In this document: positions 15,953 through 23,991 of the stretch, in pieces
How positions within the stretch are numbered: the first letter of the stretch is position 1
Layout of the letters: each line of letters starts with the position of its first letter
From: Arthrobacter sp. cf158
Lineage (GTDB): Bacteria; Actinomycetota; Actinomycetes; Actinomycetales; Micrococcaceae
Direction of reading: 5' to 3'
NCBI RefSeq assembly: GCF_900106835.1
Contig: NZ_FNNR01000017.1
Location: 1-38,198, forward strand
DNA length: 38,198 bases
Position numbers and translations under genes: made by a program
The notes under the pieces: generated by a model
Told to the model about the DNA's origin: nothing
Databases searched by the model: none
Seen by the model: the letters and a program-made list of their open reading frames with translations, nothing else

Positions 15953-16005
15953 GAGTGGGTCAGACGCTTGGCCGCAGGAAGACCCGGTCCTGTCCAGCGA
16001 CTTTC

Positions 16006-16224
16006 CTAGTGCCGCCCGCTGGTCCGCGCCATCAAAGCCTGGAGGTCTTCGGCAACCTTGGCTACCTCGCGCTGGCGGGAGGTGCGTGCAGGCTTGGATC
16101 CATGTGTTGCCTGCCGGGCCGGCCGGTTGGAGGTGCGGGGCTGCCGGTGGATTTGGGGATCACGCACGGGCGCGTCGACAGTGACGGCGCCCTGCAGGGG
16201 ATCGTGAAAGAGCGGGAGGTTCAT
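16006..16224 (-). CDS. Possible small hypothetical protein
   Basis: A 72-codon frame starting at ATG 16224 encodes a basic, Arg- and Gln-rich peptide with an acidic start (LPLFHDPLQGAVTVDAPVRD) and a helical C-terminus (REVAKVAEDLQALMARTSGR). A possible ribosome site GGGAA lies upstream. I do not recognise it. It sits between the LacI gene and the DUF72 remnant on the same strand. The frame stays open far upstream through the LacI gene, so openness alone proves nothing. It may be real, or only part of the degraded stretch. Confidence 0.35.
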   Translation of the reverse strand: MNLPLFHDPLQGAVTVDAPVRDPQIHRQPRTSNRPARQATHGSKPARTSRQREVAKVAEDLQALMARTSGRH

Positions 16225-16312
16225 GATTCCCGATCCTGACATAACGTCAGGGCAAGCGAAATGGACATTTGCATACCGTCTTCGGAGAGGGCTGTGCAGG
16301 TGTCCATGCGGT

Positions 16313-17341
16313 TTATCTGCGCGGCGGGGCTGACGTCTTTCGAACGATGAGGCGCGGCGGCACCAGGAGATGCTCCGATGCCGTCCGTCCCTCGATCCGC
16401 GAAAGGAGTAGTTCCGCGGCTTGCCGACCCATCTGAACGCCGGATTGATCCACGGTGGTGAGGCCGATGGGTGGGAGTCCAGCTGCGGGAATATTGTCGT
16501 AGCCCACAATCGACATGTCGTCCGGGATGTGGATCCCAGCTTCGAACAGCGTGGTGTACGCGCCCAGTGCGGCCACATCAGCACCGCCATGCAGGGCGGT
16601 AGGGCGCTGGGCGGGAGTCCTGGCTGCGAGGGACCGCCCGGCTTCCAAGCCGCTCTCCGTCCCCCATCGTCCTGGTACATGATCGATCCACTGGGACAGT
16701 CCATGCTTTTCCATCGCAAGGTCATAGCCATGCCGGCGCACCGTCTGGGGCATCCCGGGCTCGCTGGCCGGCTGAGTGTTGGCCAGCATCGAAATCCGCT
16801 CATGACCAAGGGACACCAAGTGGTCCACGATGAGTGCGCTGCCTGCGATGTCGTCACTGGCTACAGTGTCGAAGTACTGCGCCGGTCCGTGGCGGCCCAG
16901 GACAACTACGGGGATGGTTCGGCCAAGCTTTTCGAGTTCTTCATTGGGCCCGAACGGTGCGATCAGGACCAACCCGTCCATGCGCCGGTCAACCATGGCC
17001 TCGATGAGTTTCTTTTGTGCGTCGAGGCCTTGCCGTGCTTGCCCAATGAGCACCTGATAACCGAGCTCCTCGGCGACATCGCGGATGCCTTCGGCCAGAA
17101 CCGAGAAGAAGGTGTTGGAGAGGTCCACGAGGAATACGCCCAACGTGTAGCTGTTGCCTCGCATGCCCCGGGCCAAGGCCAGCGGGCGATAGTTCAGGAG
17201 GGTCATGGACTCTTCCACTTTGCTCCGCATGGCTGGGCTGACCCCGTAGGCGTTGCGCAAAACCTTGGACACCGCGGCGCGGGACACGCCGGCGTGTTCA
17301 GCTACATCGCTGATGGTGGCGCGTTTCAGCTGCTCCGTCAT
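16313..17341 (-). CDS. LacI-family regulator of the rhamnoside operon
   Basis: The 342-residue protein has an N-terminal helix-turn-helix (about 8-27: ATISDVAEHAGVSRAAVSKV), a hinge (LLNYRPLALARGM) and a sugar-binding-protein-like effector domain with the usual late block SIVGYDNIPAAGL. ATG 17341 has GAGAGGAAAAA upstream. It is divergent from the binding-protein/permease/rhamnosidase operon, with two matching palindromes in the shared 202-bp region, so it should repress that operon and perhaps itself. The likely inducer is rhamnose or the imported rhamnoside. A GalR- or CcpA-like global role is less likely because of the dedicated operators. Confidence 0.92.
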   Translation of the reverse strand: MTEQLKRATISDVAEHAGVSRAAVSKVLRNAYGVSPAMRSKVEESMTLLNYRPLALARGMRGNSYTLGVFLVDLSNTFFSVLAEGIRDVAEELGYQVLIGQARQGLDAQKKLIEAMVDRRMDGLVLIAPFGPNEELEKLGRTIPVVVLGRHGPAQYFDTVASDDIAGSALIVDHLVSLGHERISMLANTQPASEPGMPQTVRRHGYDLAMEKHGLSQWIDHVPGRWGTESGLEAGRSLAARTPAQRPTALHGGADVAALGAYTTLFEAGIHIPDDMSIVGYDNIPAAGLPPIGLTTVDQSGVQMGRQAAELLLSRIEGRTASEHLLVPPRLIVRKTSAPPRR

Positions 17342-17376
17342 GGCTTTTTCCTCTCGGCACTGCCTTCATTCGTAAT

Positions 17377-17392
17377 TGTAGATTGATCTACG
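17377..17392. promoter_or_regulatory. Operator 1 of the rhamnoside operon
   Basis: TGTAGATTGATCTACG. With the second site it gives the near-palindrome TGTAGATYGRTCTACG. It lies just upstream of the -35 of the plus-strand promoter and within the region serving the divergent LacI gene. Confidence 0.8.
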
Positions 17393-17400
17393 AAAAACTC

Positions 17401-17429
17401 TTGGCAAGGAGTGTGACATGACTTACAGT
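17401..17429 (+). promoter_or_regulatory. Promoter of the rhamnoside operon
   Basis: TTGGCA (-35, 17401-17406; 5 of 6 to consensus), 17-bp spacer, TACAGT (-10, 17424-17429; 4 of 6). The start point would be near 17436, right at operator 2, leaving a leader of about 108 nt. Confidence 0.7.
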
Positions 17430-17436
17430 AGAAAAA

Positions 17437-17452
17437 CGTAGACCGATCTACA
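17437..17452. promoter_or_regulatory. Operator 2 of the rhamnoside operon
   Basis: CGTAGACCGATCTACA, the reverse complement of TGTAGATCGGTCTACG, so it matches operator 1 in 14 of 16 positions. It covers the predicted transcription start. The two centres are 60 bp apart, so the promoter is bracketed and a repression loop is possible. Confidence 0.8.
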
Positions 17453-17543
17453 CAAAGACACAGCGGGGCTGACCGAGTGGTCCAAGAGTCCTTTTGAAAC
17501 GTTCCACGAACTATGGAGTCCGTGGCTTTACGAGGAGGTAAAG

Positions 17544-18860
17544 ATGGCCGCAAAGAGCAAGCAGCGCTGGGCCGCCCTGGCCGGGGGAGTGACAGTCTTG
17601 GCGCTGGCTCTTACCGGTTGCAGCGGGGGCAACAGCAACAGTGGCGGAGACGCGAAGACGATCACGTGGCTGGTGGACAATGCCGAGAACACGGTGGCGG
17701 CTGCCGAGAAGGTTGCCGAGGAATTCACAGCAGCGAATCCGGGCATCAAGGTGGAGGTGGAGACCCGCCCCCAGGGCGGCGATGGTGACAATATCGTGAA
17801 GACCCGGCTGTCCACCGGTGACATGGCCGATGTCTTCAACTACAACACCGGCTCGCTGCTGCAGCAGATCAATCCCGAAGAGAACCTGCAGCCCATCACT
17901 AACGAGACATACCTCTCCAACGTCACGGACTCGTTCAAGCCCGTGGTGACCTCCGGCAGCGAAGTGTATGGCGTTCCCTTCAGCACCGGCATGGCCGGGG
18001 CAGTCCTGTACAACAAGAAGGTCTATGAAAAGCTGGGCCTGTCCGTCCCCAAGACCTGGGACGAGTTCATGGACAACAGCCGCAAGATCAAGGACGCGGG
18101 TATCGCTCCGATCATCCAGTCCTACCAAACCACCTGGACGTCGCAGCTCTTTGTCCTGGGCGACTTCGCCAACGTGGTCACCGCGGACCCCAGCTTCCCG
18201 GCCGACTACACGGCCAATAAAGCCAAATACGCCACGAATGCTGCCGCGGTCAAGGGATTTGAACACCTCGAAGAGGCAGGGAAGGCCGGCCTGTTCAATG
18301 AGGACTTCGCGTCCACCACGTACCAGCAGGCACAGGACATGCTGGTCAACGGTGAAGGCGCGCAGTACCCGATTTTGAGCTTCGCCCTGAACAACATCAA
18401 GGTGACCTACCCTGACAAGCTTAACGATCTTGGGTTGTTCCCGCTTCCCGGCGATGACGCGTCCAAGAACAAGTTGACCGTGTGGATGCCGGGCGGGACG
18501 TACATTCCCAAGTCGTCCAAGAACATGGAAGAAGCCAAGAAACTTCAAGCCTTCATCGCCAGCAAGGCCGGCTGCGACGCGCAGACGGCAGCGGTTGGCG
18601 CGGCTGGACCATACCTCGTGAAGGATTGCGAGCTACCCTCCGATGTCCCGGACGCAGTGAAGGACATGCTCCCGTACTTCGAAGACCAGGCTAAGAACAG
18701 CCCCGCGTTGGAATTCCTGTCCCCGGTCAAGGGCCCGGCCCTTGAGCAGATCACCGTCGAGGTCGGTTCGGGCATCCGTTCGGCCAAGGACGGCGCCGCC
18801 CTCTACGACGAGGACGTCAAGAAGCAGGCCAAGCAACTCAACCTGCCCGGCTGGAACTAA
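17544..18860 (+). CDS. Sugar ABC transporter substrate-binding lipoprotein (rhamnoside operon)
   Basis: The 438-residue lipoprotein has a basic N-terminus, a hydrophobic stretch and lipobox LTGC with Cys26, then a Ser/Gly/Asn-rich linker and a family 1 solute-binding fold. It should capture rhamnosides or rhamnose-containing oligosaccharides outside the membrane and hand them to the two permeases downstream. ATG 17544 follows the strong site GAGGAGG. The ligand is inferred from the alpha-L-rhamnosidase that ends the operon and is not shown by the protein itself. Confidence 0.92.
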   Translation: MAAKSKQRWAALAGGVTVLALALTGCSGGNSNSGGDAKTITWLVDNAENTVAAAEKVAEEFTAANPGIKVEVETRPQGGDGDNIVKTRLSTGDMADVFNYNTGSLLQQINPEENLQPITNETYLSNVTDSFKPVVTSGSEVYGVPFSTGMAGAVLYNKKVYEKLGLSVPKTWDEFMDNSRKIKDAGIAPIIQSYQTTWTSQLFVLGDFANVVTADPSFPADYTANKAKYATNAAAVKGFEHLEEAGKAGLFNEDFASTTYQQAQDMLVNGEGAQYPILSFALNNIKVTYPDKLNDLGLFPLPGDDASKNKLTVWMPGGTYIPKSSKNMEEAKKLQAFIASKAGCDAQTAAVGAAGPYLVKDCELPSDVPDAVKDMLPYFEDQAKNSPALEFLSPVKGPALEQITVEVGSGIRSAKDGAALYDEDVKKQAKQLNLPGWN

Positions 18861-18876
18861 CCTCCGAAACCTACAA

Positions 18877-18905
18877 GCCGTCCGGGCCTTCCGGGCCCGG
18901 ACGGC
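18877..18905 (+). promoter_or_regulatory. Hairpin between binding-protein and permease genes
   Basis: GCCGTCCGGGCC (18877-18888) and GGCCCGGACGGC (18894-18905) form a perfect 12-bp stem with a 5-nt loop, 16 nt after the binding-protein stop and 16 nt before the permease start. No T-run follows. It occupies the same place as the hairpin in the fructan operon and probably raises binding-protein output over the permeases. Confidence 0.78.
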
Positions 18906-18921
18906 CCTTGGAGAGATTCAC

Positions 18922-19851
18922 ATGACACTCAACACCGCACCAACGCCGACGGCGGTCCGACCAGTACCGCAGGCTGCTCACCCCAAGCGCCGCAAGGGCA
19001 AGTCGCCTTACCCCTACTGGTTCTATCTTCCCGCAGCGGTCATTTACACCGCGCTGTTCCTCGTCCCCACCGTCGTCTCCTTCTTCTTCAGCCTGACACG
19101 CTGGAACCTGAGCGAGTTCACCTTCATCGGACTGGACAACTTCGTTCAGTTATTCCAGGAACCGGCCCTGATCAAGGGCCTTACCAATACGTTCATCTAC
19201 GGCCTGGTGACCTCCGTCCTCAAGGTGGTCCTGGGGATGCTTCTGGCAGTCCTGCTGACGTCCCAGATCATTGCCCGCGGGTACCTGAGGTCAGTGATGT
19301 TCTTCCCCGTGTTGCTGAGCAGCATCGGCGTTGGCATCGTCTTCACGGCCTTGATGGACCCCCGCAACGGCATGATCAACGAGGGGCTCGCCGCGATCGG
19401 CATCCAAGGCCCCGCGTGGCTGACCGACCCAGCGTGGGCGCTGATTTCAGTCGCCTTGGTGGACGTGTGGAAAGGGGTCGGCCTGGCCACAGTGATCTAC
19501 ATTGCGGGCATAGTGTCCATCCCGCAGGAGTACTTTGAAGCGGCCAAAATGGACGGCGCCAGCTCCTTCAAGAGCTTCTTCAACATCACCCTGCCATTGG
19601 CCCGGCCAGCAACGGCCACGGTCATCATCCTGTCCCTCATCGGCGGGCTGCGTTCCTTCGACCTGATCTGGGCCATGACCAAAGGCGGGCCCGGATTCAC
19701 GTCGGACGTCATCGCTTCGGTTATCTACAAGCAATATCAAGCAGGCTTCTACGGCCTCTCCACGGCGGGGAACGTGGTCCTGTTCGTGATCGTCACGGCC
19801 ATCATCCTGCCCCTGTCCATGTTCCTGAACCGCAAGGAGGTTGAACAGTGA
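18922..19851 (+). CDS. Carbohydrate ABC transporter permease (MalF type)
   Basis: The 309-residue membrane protein has a Pro-rich cytoplasmic tail of about 30 residues, roughly six helices starting at YLPAAVIYTALFLVPTVV, an EAA loop (FEAAKMDGASSFKSFFNI) and the TKGGPG motif typical of CUT1 MalF-like subunits. ATG 18922 has GGAGAG upstream; the open frame to 18742 overlaps the binding-protein gene and is rejected. The stop overlaps the next start in GTGA (19848-19851). It should form the channel with the following permease; no ATPase gene is nearby. Confidence 0.92.
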   Translation: MTLNTAPTPTAVRPVPQAAHPKRRKGKSPYPYWFYLPAAVIYTALFLVPTVVSFFFSLTRWNLSEFTFIGLDNFVQLFQEPALIKGLTNTFIYGLVTSVLKVVLGMLLAVLLTSQIIARGYLRSVMFFPVLLSSIGVGIVFTALMDPRNGMINEGLAAIGIQGPAWLTDPAWALISVALVDVWKGVGLATVIYIAGIVSIPQEYFEAAKMDGASSFKSFFNITLPLARPATATVIILSLIGGLRSFDLIWAMTKGGPGFTSDVIASVIYKQYQAGFYGLSTAGNVVLFVIVTAIILPLSMFLNRKEVEQ

Positions 19852-20678
19852 GCACCGCCCTCAAGCGCTACGGACTCGGTGTCCTGGCCATCGCCGTCAG
19901 CGTCGTCGTCTTCATCATTCCGCTGCTCTTCATGGTCCTCACAGCCGTGAAGGACCGGAAGGAAGCAGCAAAGCTGGATTTCGCGTGGCCCACCAACTTC
20001 CAGTTCGTGGAGAACTTCACCGCAGTCCTCTCAGCCCGGAAGTTCATGTTGGTCACTGCCTTCATCAACAGCACCATCCTGACGGTGGCCAGCGTGACAA
20101 TTTTGGTGATCCTGGCGGCTATGGTGGCCTGGGTCCTTCAGCGCCGCAAGTCCCGGTGGAACGGCGTGGCCAACTTCCTGATCCTCTCCGGCCTGATCAT
20201 CCCGCCCGCCATTGTTCCTACCATCTGGGTGCTGCAAAGCATGGGACTCTTCAAGACCCTGCCGGGCCTGATCCTCATTGAGGTGGCCTTCGGCCTGTCC
20301 TTCTGCGTCATGCTGTTCCGGGCGTTCATCGCCTCCATCCCCAAAGAACTGGACGAAGCCGCGGTGATTGATGGCTGCGGTCCGGTGAGGTTGTTCTTCC
20401 GGGTCATCTTCCCCCTCCTGCGCTCCGTCATCATCACCGTGATCGTGGTCCAGTCGGTTCATATCTTCAATGATTTCCAGAACCCCTTGTACTTCCTCCC
20501 GGGAGACGCGAACGCCACCGTCCAGCTCACTTTGTTCAACTTCCAGAGCCAGTTCACCACCAACTACAACCTGCTCTTCATGAACATCCTGCTCATCACC
20601 GTGCCGCCCTTCATCATGTACCTGTTCTTCAACCGCCAGATCGTCGCGGGCATGACTGCCGGCGCCGTCAAGGGCTGA
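19848..20678 (+). CDS. Carbohydrate ABC transporter permease (MalG type)
   Basis: The 276-residue protein has about six helices and an EAA loop (LDEAAVIDGCGPVRLFFRV) of the MalG type, with the usual FNDFQNPLYFL block after it. The start is GTG 19848, overlapping the stop of the first permease by 4 nt, which indicates translational coupling; AAGGAGG lies at the right distance inside the upstream gene. It completes the importer of the rhamnoside operon. Confidence 0.92.
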   Translation: MSTALKRYGLGVLAIAVSVVVFIIPLLFMVLTAVKDRKEAAKLDFAWPTNFQFVENFTAVLSARKFMLVTAFINSTILTVASVTILVILAAMVAWVLQRRKSRWNGVANFLILSGLIIPPAIVPTIWVLQSMGLFKTLPGLILIEVAFGLSFCVMLFRAFIASIPKELDEAAVIDGCGPVRLFFRVIFPLLRSVIITVIVVQSVHIFNDFQNPLYFLPGDANATVQLTLFNFQSQFTTNYNLLFMNILLITVPPFIMYLFFNRQIVAGMTAGAVKG

Positions 20679-20706
20679 ACCCCACACCACCAAGGAGACT
20701 TTCCCT

Positions 20707-23304
20707 ATGCCCGTCACAGTGCATCCGGCGACCTTTGAACACCTGCCCCCTACGCCTGGAACCGGCACCCTCGGCATTGGCCTGGCCACGCCGCGCATTT
20801 CCTGGAAAACCAGTGCCCAACCCGGCTGGGTCCAGGCGGCATACCAGGTTTCAGTGACCACCGCTGATGGACAGTGGACGGGTGAACGGATCGAGTCCGC
20901 AGAGTCCGTCCTGGTTCCGTGGGAAGCCACACCACTGACGTCGGCCCAGCGTGCAGAGGTCAGCGTCCGCGTCTGGGGTGCCGAGGACCAGGCACCCAGC
21001 GCGTGGAGCCAGCCATCCGCCGTCGAAAGCGGTTTGTTGAAGCCGGGCGACTGGACGGCCACCGCCATCACCCCGGCGTGGAACGAAGACCCCGACGCCG
21101 ACCGGCGGCCACCGTTGCTGCGGCGCAGTTTCACCGTGGACAGGCCCGTTTCATCTGCGCGCCTGTACGTCACGGCGCACGGCTTGTACGAGGTAGAGAT
21201 CAATGGCGTCCGCGTGGGGGAGGATGCTCTTTCGCCCGGTTGGACGGTCTACGGCGAGCGTCTGCGCTACTACACCTACGACGTCACAGGGCACCTGTCC
21301 GACGGCGGGAACGCCATCGGCGCGCTGCTCGCGGACGGTTGGTACCGCGGCCGGATCGGTTTCAAGGGCGGCTACGCAAACCTCTACGGTGAGAAGATCG
21401 CGCTGCTGGCGCAGCTTCACATCACGCACGACGACGGCTCGGTCACCGTGGTGGGTACGGACGGGACCTGGAAAGCATCCTTCGGGCCCATCCTCGTCTC
21501 CAGCCTGTACAAGGGCGAAAGCTACGACGCCCGGGAACTCCCGCCCGGCTGGAGCAGCCCCGGCTTCGACGACTCACGCTGGGAGGCGGTGTCCGGCGTC
21601 GAACGCGATCCCAAGACGCTGGTGGCACCGGAAGGTCCGCCCGTCCGCTGCACCGATGAGCTCCGCCCGGTGAGTGTGTGGACGTCCCCCTTGGGCAAAA
21701 CGCTGATCGATTTCGGCCAGAACCTGGTGGGCCGCCTTCGGATTTCTGTCCACGGTGATGCTGGTTCCACTGTCACGCTCCGTCACGCCGAGGTCCTGCA
21801 GGACGGGGAGCTGTATACGCGCCCGCTGCGTGGCGCGGATTCCACGGACCACTACACCCTGGCGGGGAGCGGTGAGGAGACATGGGAGCCGCGGTTCACT
21901 ATCCACGGTTTCCGCTACGCCGAGATCACGGGCTGGGCCGGCGGGGACATCGCAGAGAATGTTGTGGCGCGGGTGTACCACACAGACATGGAACGCACGG
22001 GCTGGTTCGAGTCCTCCAATCCGGACCTGAACCGGCTCCACGATAATGTGCTGTGGAGCATGAAGGGCAACTTTGTGGACATTCCCACGGACTGCCCCCA
22101 GCGCGATGAGCGCCTCGGGTGGACCGGAGACATTCAGGTGTTCGCCCCGACTGCCGGCTTCCTCTACGACTGCTCAGGAATGCTGTCCTCGTGGCTCAAG
22201 GACGTGGCGGCGGAGCAGCTGCCGGACGGTACCGTGCCTTGGTACGTACCGGTCATTCCGGGCGGCAACTACTGGACCCCCATCCGTCCAGGCGCCGTGT
22301 GGGGAGACGTGGCGGTGTTGACCCCCTGGACACTTCACGAGAGGTTCAACGACCCCGGAATCCTTTCAACCCAGTACGAAAGTGCCAAGGGGTGGGTGGA
22401 CTTGGTGGACCGTCTGGCCGGCGGGGACCACCTCTGGAACGGGAGCTTCCAACTGGGCGACTGGCTCGATCCGACGGCCCCGCCGGAAGACCCCACCAAG
22501 GCCATGACTGATAAACATCTTGTGGCAACGGCGTACTTCGCCTGGTCCGCACGGCATCTCGCCAAGTCGGCAGCTGTGCTCGGCAAGTCCGATGATGAGT
22601 TGCACTACCTCACGTTGTCCCGCGCAATTGCGGACGCCTTCGCCCGCGAGTACATCCAACCTGACGGCACCATGACCAGCGATGCCCAGACGGCTTACGC
22701 GCTGGCGATTGTGTTCGACCTCTTCCCGGATGCCGGCTCCAAAGCACGCGCGGGTTCCCGGCTGGCCGAGCTGGTGCGGGCCAACGGCAACCGTATTGGC
22801 ACCGGGTTCGCCGGCACGCCGGTGGTCTCAGATGCCCTCACGATCGCCGGCGAGATCGAGGCCGCCTACGACCTCCTGCTGGAAAAGGAGTGCCCGTCAT
22901 GGCTATACGCCGTAGGCCAGGGCGGAACCACCATCTGGGAGCGCTGGGATTCCATGCTGCCGGATGGCTCCATCAACCCCGGGGAGATGACCTCCTTCAA
23001 CCACTACGCACTGGGGGCTGTGGCTGACTGGATGCACCGTGTGGTTGCCGGCCTCGCTCCGCTGGAGCCCGGATACCGCAGGATCCTCGTCAAGCCGCAG
23101 CCAGGAGGCAGCCTCACCTGGGCATCGGCCCGCCACGAGACGCCGTACGGAACCGCTTCGGTGCTGTGGAAGATCGACGACGGCAACCTTAGTGTCGTCG
23201 TCGAAATTCCCACAGGAACCACGGCACGGATTGAGCTGCCCGGGCAGGAGCCGCTTGAGGCGGGTTCGGGCCGTCACGAATTTGCGGTGCAGCTGGTTTC
23301 CTAA
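20707..23304 (+). CDS. GH78 alpha-L-rhamnosidase
   Basis: The 865-residue enzyme removes terminal alpha-L-rhamnose from oligosaccharides, flavonoid glycosides and similar compounds. Domain order follows GH78: N-terminal beta-sandwich (about 1-100), carbohydrate-binding beta-domain (about 130-300), a second beta-domain with NLVGRLRI (about 310-430), the (alpha/alpha)6 catalytic barrel (about 435-775) and a C-terminal beta-domain. The catalytic block DCPQRDERLGWTGD starts at Asp462; by family pattern Glu468 is the general acid and Glu745 in TTIWERW the base. There is no signal peptide, so it acts in the cytoplasm on imported substrates. ATG 20707 has AAGGAG upstream. It is the last gene of the operon and is followed by a good terminator. 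Confidence 0.95.
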   Translation: MPVTVHPATFEHLPPTPGTGTLGIGLATPRISWKTSAQPGWVQAAYQVSVTTADGQWTGERIESAESVLVPWEATPLTSAQRAEVSVRVWGAEDQAPSAWSQPSAVESGLLKPGDWTATAITPAWNEDPDADRRPPLLRRSFTVDRPVSSARLYVTAHGLYEVEINGVRVGEDALSPGWTVYGERLRYYTYDVTGHLSDGGNAIGALLADGWYRGRIGFKGGYANLYGEKIALLAQLHITHDDGSVTVVGTDGTWKASFGPILVSSLYKGESYDARELPPGWSSPGFDDSRWEAVSGVERDPKTLVAPEGPPVRCTDELRPVSVWTSPLGKTLIDFGQNLVGRLRISVHGDAGSTVTLRHAEVLQDGELYTRPLRGADSTDHYTLAGSGEETWEPRFTIHGFRYAEITGWAGGDIAENVVARVYHTDMERTGWFESSNPDLNRLHDNVLWSMKGNFVDIPTDCPQRDERLGWTGDIQVFAPTAGFLYDCSGMLSSWLKDVAAEQLPDGTVPWYVPVIPGGNYWTPIRPGAVWGDVAVLTPWTLHERFNDPGILSTQYESAKGWVDLVDRLAGGDHLWNGSFQLGDWLDPTAPPEDPTKAMTDKHLVATAYFAWSARHLAKSAAVLGKSDDELHYLTLSRAIADAFAREYIQPDGTMTSDAQTAYALAIVFDLFPDAGSKARAGSRLAELVRANGNRIGTGFAGTPVVSDALTIAGEIEAAYDLLLEKECPSWLYAVGQGGTTIWERWDSMLPDGSINPGEMTSFNHYALGAVADWMHRVVAGLAPLEPGYRRILVKPQPGGSLTWASARHETPYGTASVLWKIDDGNLSVVVEIPTGTTARIELPGQEPLEAGSGRHEFAVQLVS

Positions 23305-23336
23305 GCGGCGCTACTGTTCTCCGGGCGTTTGACGCG

Positions 23337-23373
23337 AAGAGCCGGGCAGGGGACTTCCCTTGCCCGGCTCTTT
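23337..23373. terminator. Intrinsic terminator after the rhamnosidase gene
   Basis: AAGAGCCGGGC (23337-23347) pairs perfectly with GCCCGGCTCTT (23362-23372), with further GGG/CCC pairing inside, followed by TTTGCTGTTTG. It ends the rhamnoside operon. Since the stem is flanked by A's on the left, it can also act on the converging MarR transcript. Confidence 0.85.
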
Positions 23374-23393
23374 GCTGTTTGTTTGACGGTGAT

Positions 23394-23852
23394 CTAACCC
23401 CACAGCGCCTTCTTGAGCAGCGCCCTCAGCTGCAGGTTTTCATCCTCGCTCAGGGCCGCCAATTGGGTCTGCTCGCAGACTTCCAGCCCGGCCCGCGCTT
23501 TGGTGTGGATCCGGCGCCCTTCGGCGGTGGAAACGATGATCTTGGCGCGCCGGTCCTGCTTGCCTTGGGCTCTCTTGACCAGGCCGCGGTGTTCGAGGTC
23601 ATCCACCAGGCTGACCACTTGGCTGGGGTCCAGGCTGAGGAAATCAGCCAGCTCGCGCTGCGTGGGCTCCAGTCCGCTGCAGGCGAGCGTCAGCACGGAA
23701 AAGGACCGTTCCCGGAGTCCATAGTCTGCCAGCGCCTTGTTGTTCAAAAGGGAGCCCGTGGCGTGCAGCTTGGCCAGCAGCAAGCCCACATCGTTGCCGA
23801 TTTTGGCCGCGGCCAGGCGCGGGATTTCCACTTCGGTGCTTTGCGGGCCCAT
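23394..23852 (-). CDS. MarR-family regulator (CouR-like)
   Basis: The 152-residue protein is a MarR winged-helix repressor: N-terminal dimerisation helix, recognition region around TQRELADFLSLDPSQVVSLV, wing with KRAQGKQDRRAKIIVST, and a long C-terminal helix. ATG 23852 follows GGAG; nine extra codons upstream are rejected. It is divergent from the SDR-to-DUF3237 operon and most likely represses it. In Rhodococcus the p-hydroxycinnamate genes are controlled by a MarR protein (CouR) that responds to the CoA thioester, and the gene set here matches. The effector here is inferred. Confidence 0.88.
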   Translation of the reverse strand: MGPQSTEVEIPRLAAAKIGNDVGLLLAKLHATGSLLNNKALADYGLRERSFSVLTLACSGLEPTQRELADFLSLDPSQVVSLVDDLEHRGLVKRAQGKQDRRAKIIVSTAEGRRIHTKARAGLEVCEQTQLAALSEDENLQLRALLKKALWG

Positions 23853-23882
23853 GACAACTCCAATAGTAATGAAAAACAATCG

Positions 23883-23914
23883 TTGACTTTTTCAATGATC
23901 CGTATTCTCATTGA
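23883..23914 (+). promoter_or_regulatory. Promoter and MarR-type operator of the hydroxycinnamate operon
   Basis: TTGACT (23883-23888), 17-bp spacer and TCTCAT (23906-23911) form a plausible promoter for the plus-strand operon. Overlapping it is an inverted repeat, TCAATGA (23892-23898) and TCATTGA (23908-23914), half-site centres 16 bp apart, so the repressor would sit on the promoter. The region is clearly AT-richer than the genes around it. Confidence 0.65.
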
Positions 23915-23991
23915 TCATGACAAGGATCTCACGATGCAGTGGGATCGGCCTCACCGGCTCAGCCCGGTTACTGCATGCGAAGGAGCACGCC

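Noticed and set aside
20031..21203. 390-codon minus-strand open frame across permease and rhamnosidase genes
   Set aside because: Charged low-complexity translation typical of antisense high-GC frames; two real genes occupy the other strand.
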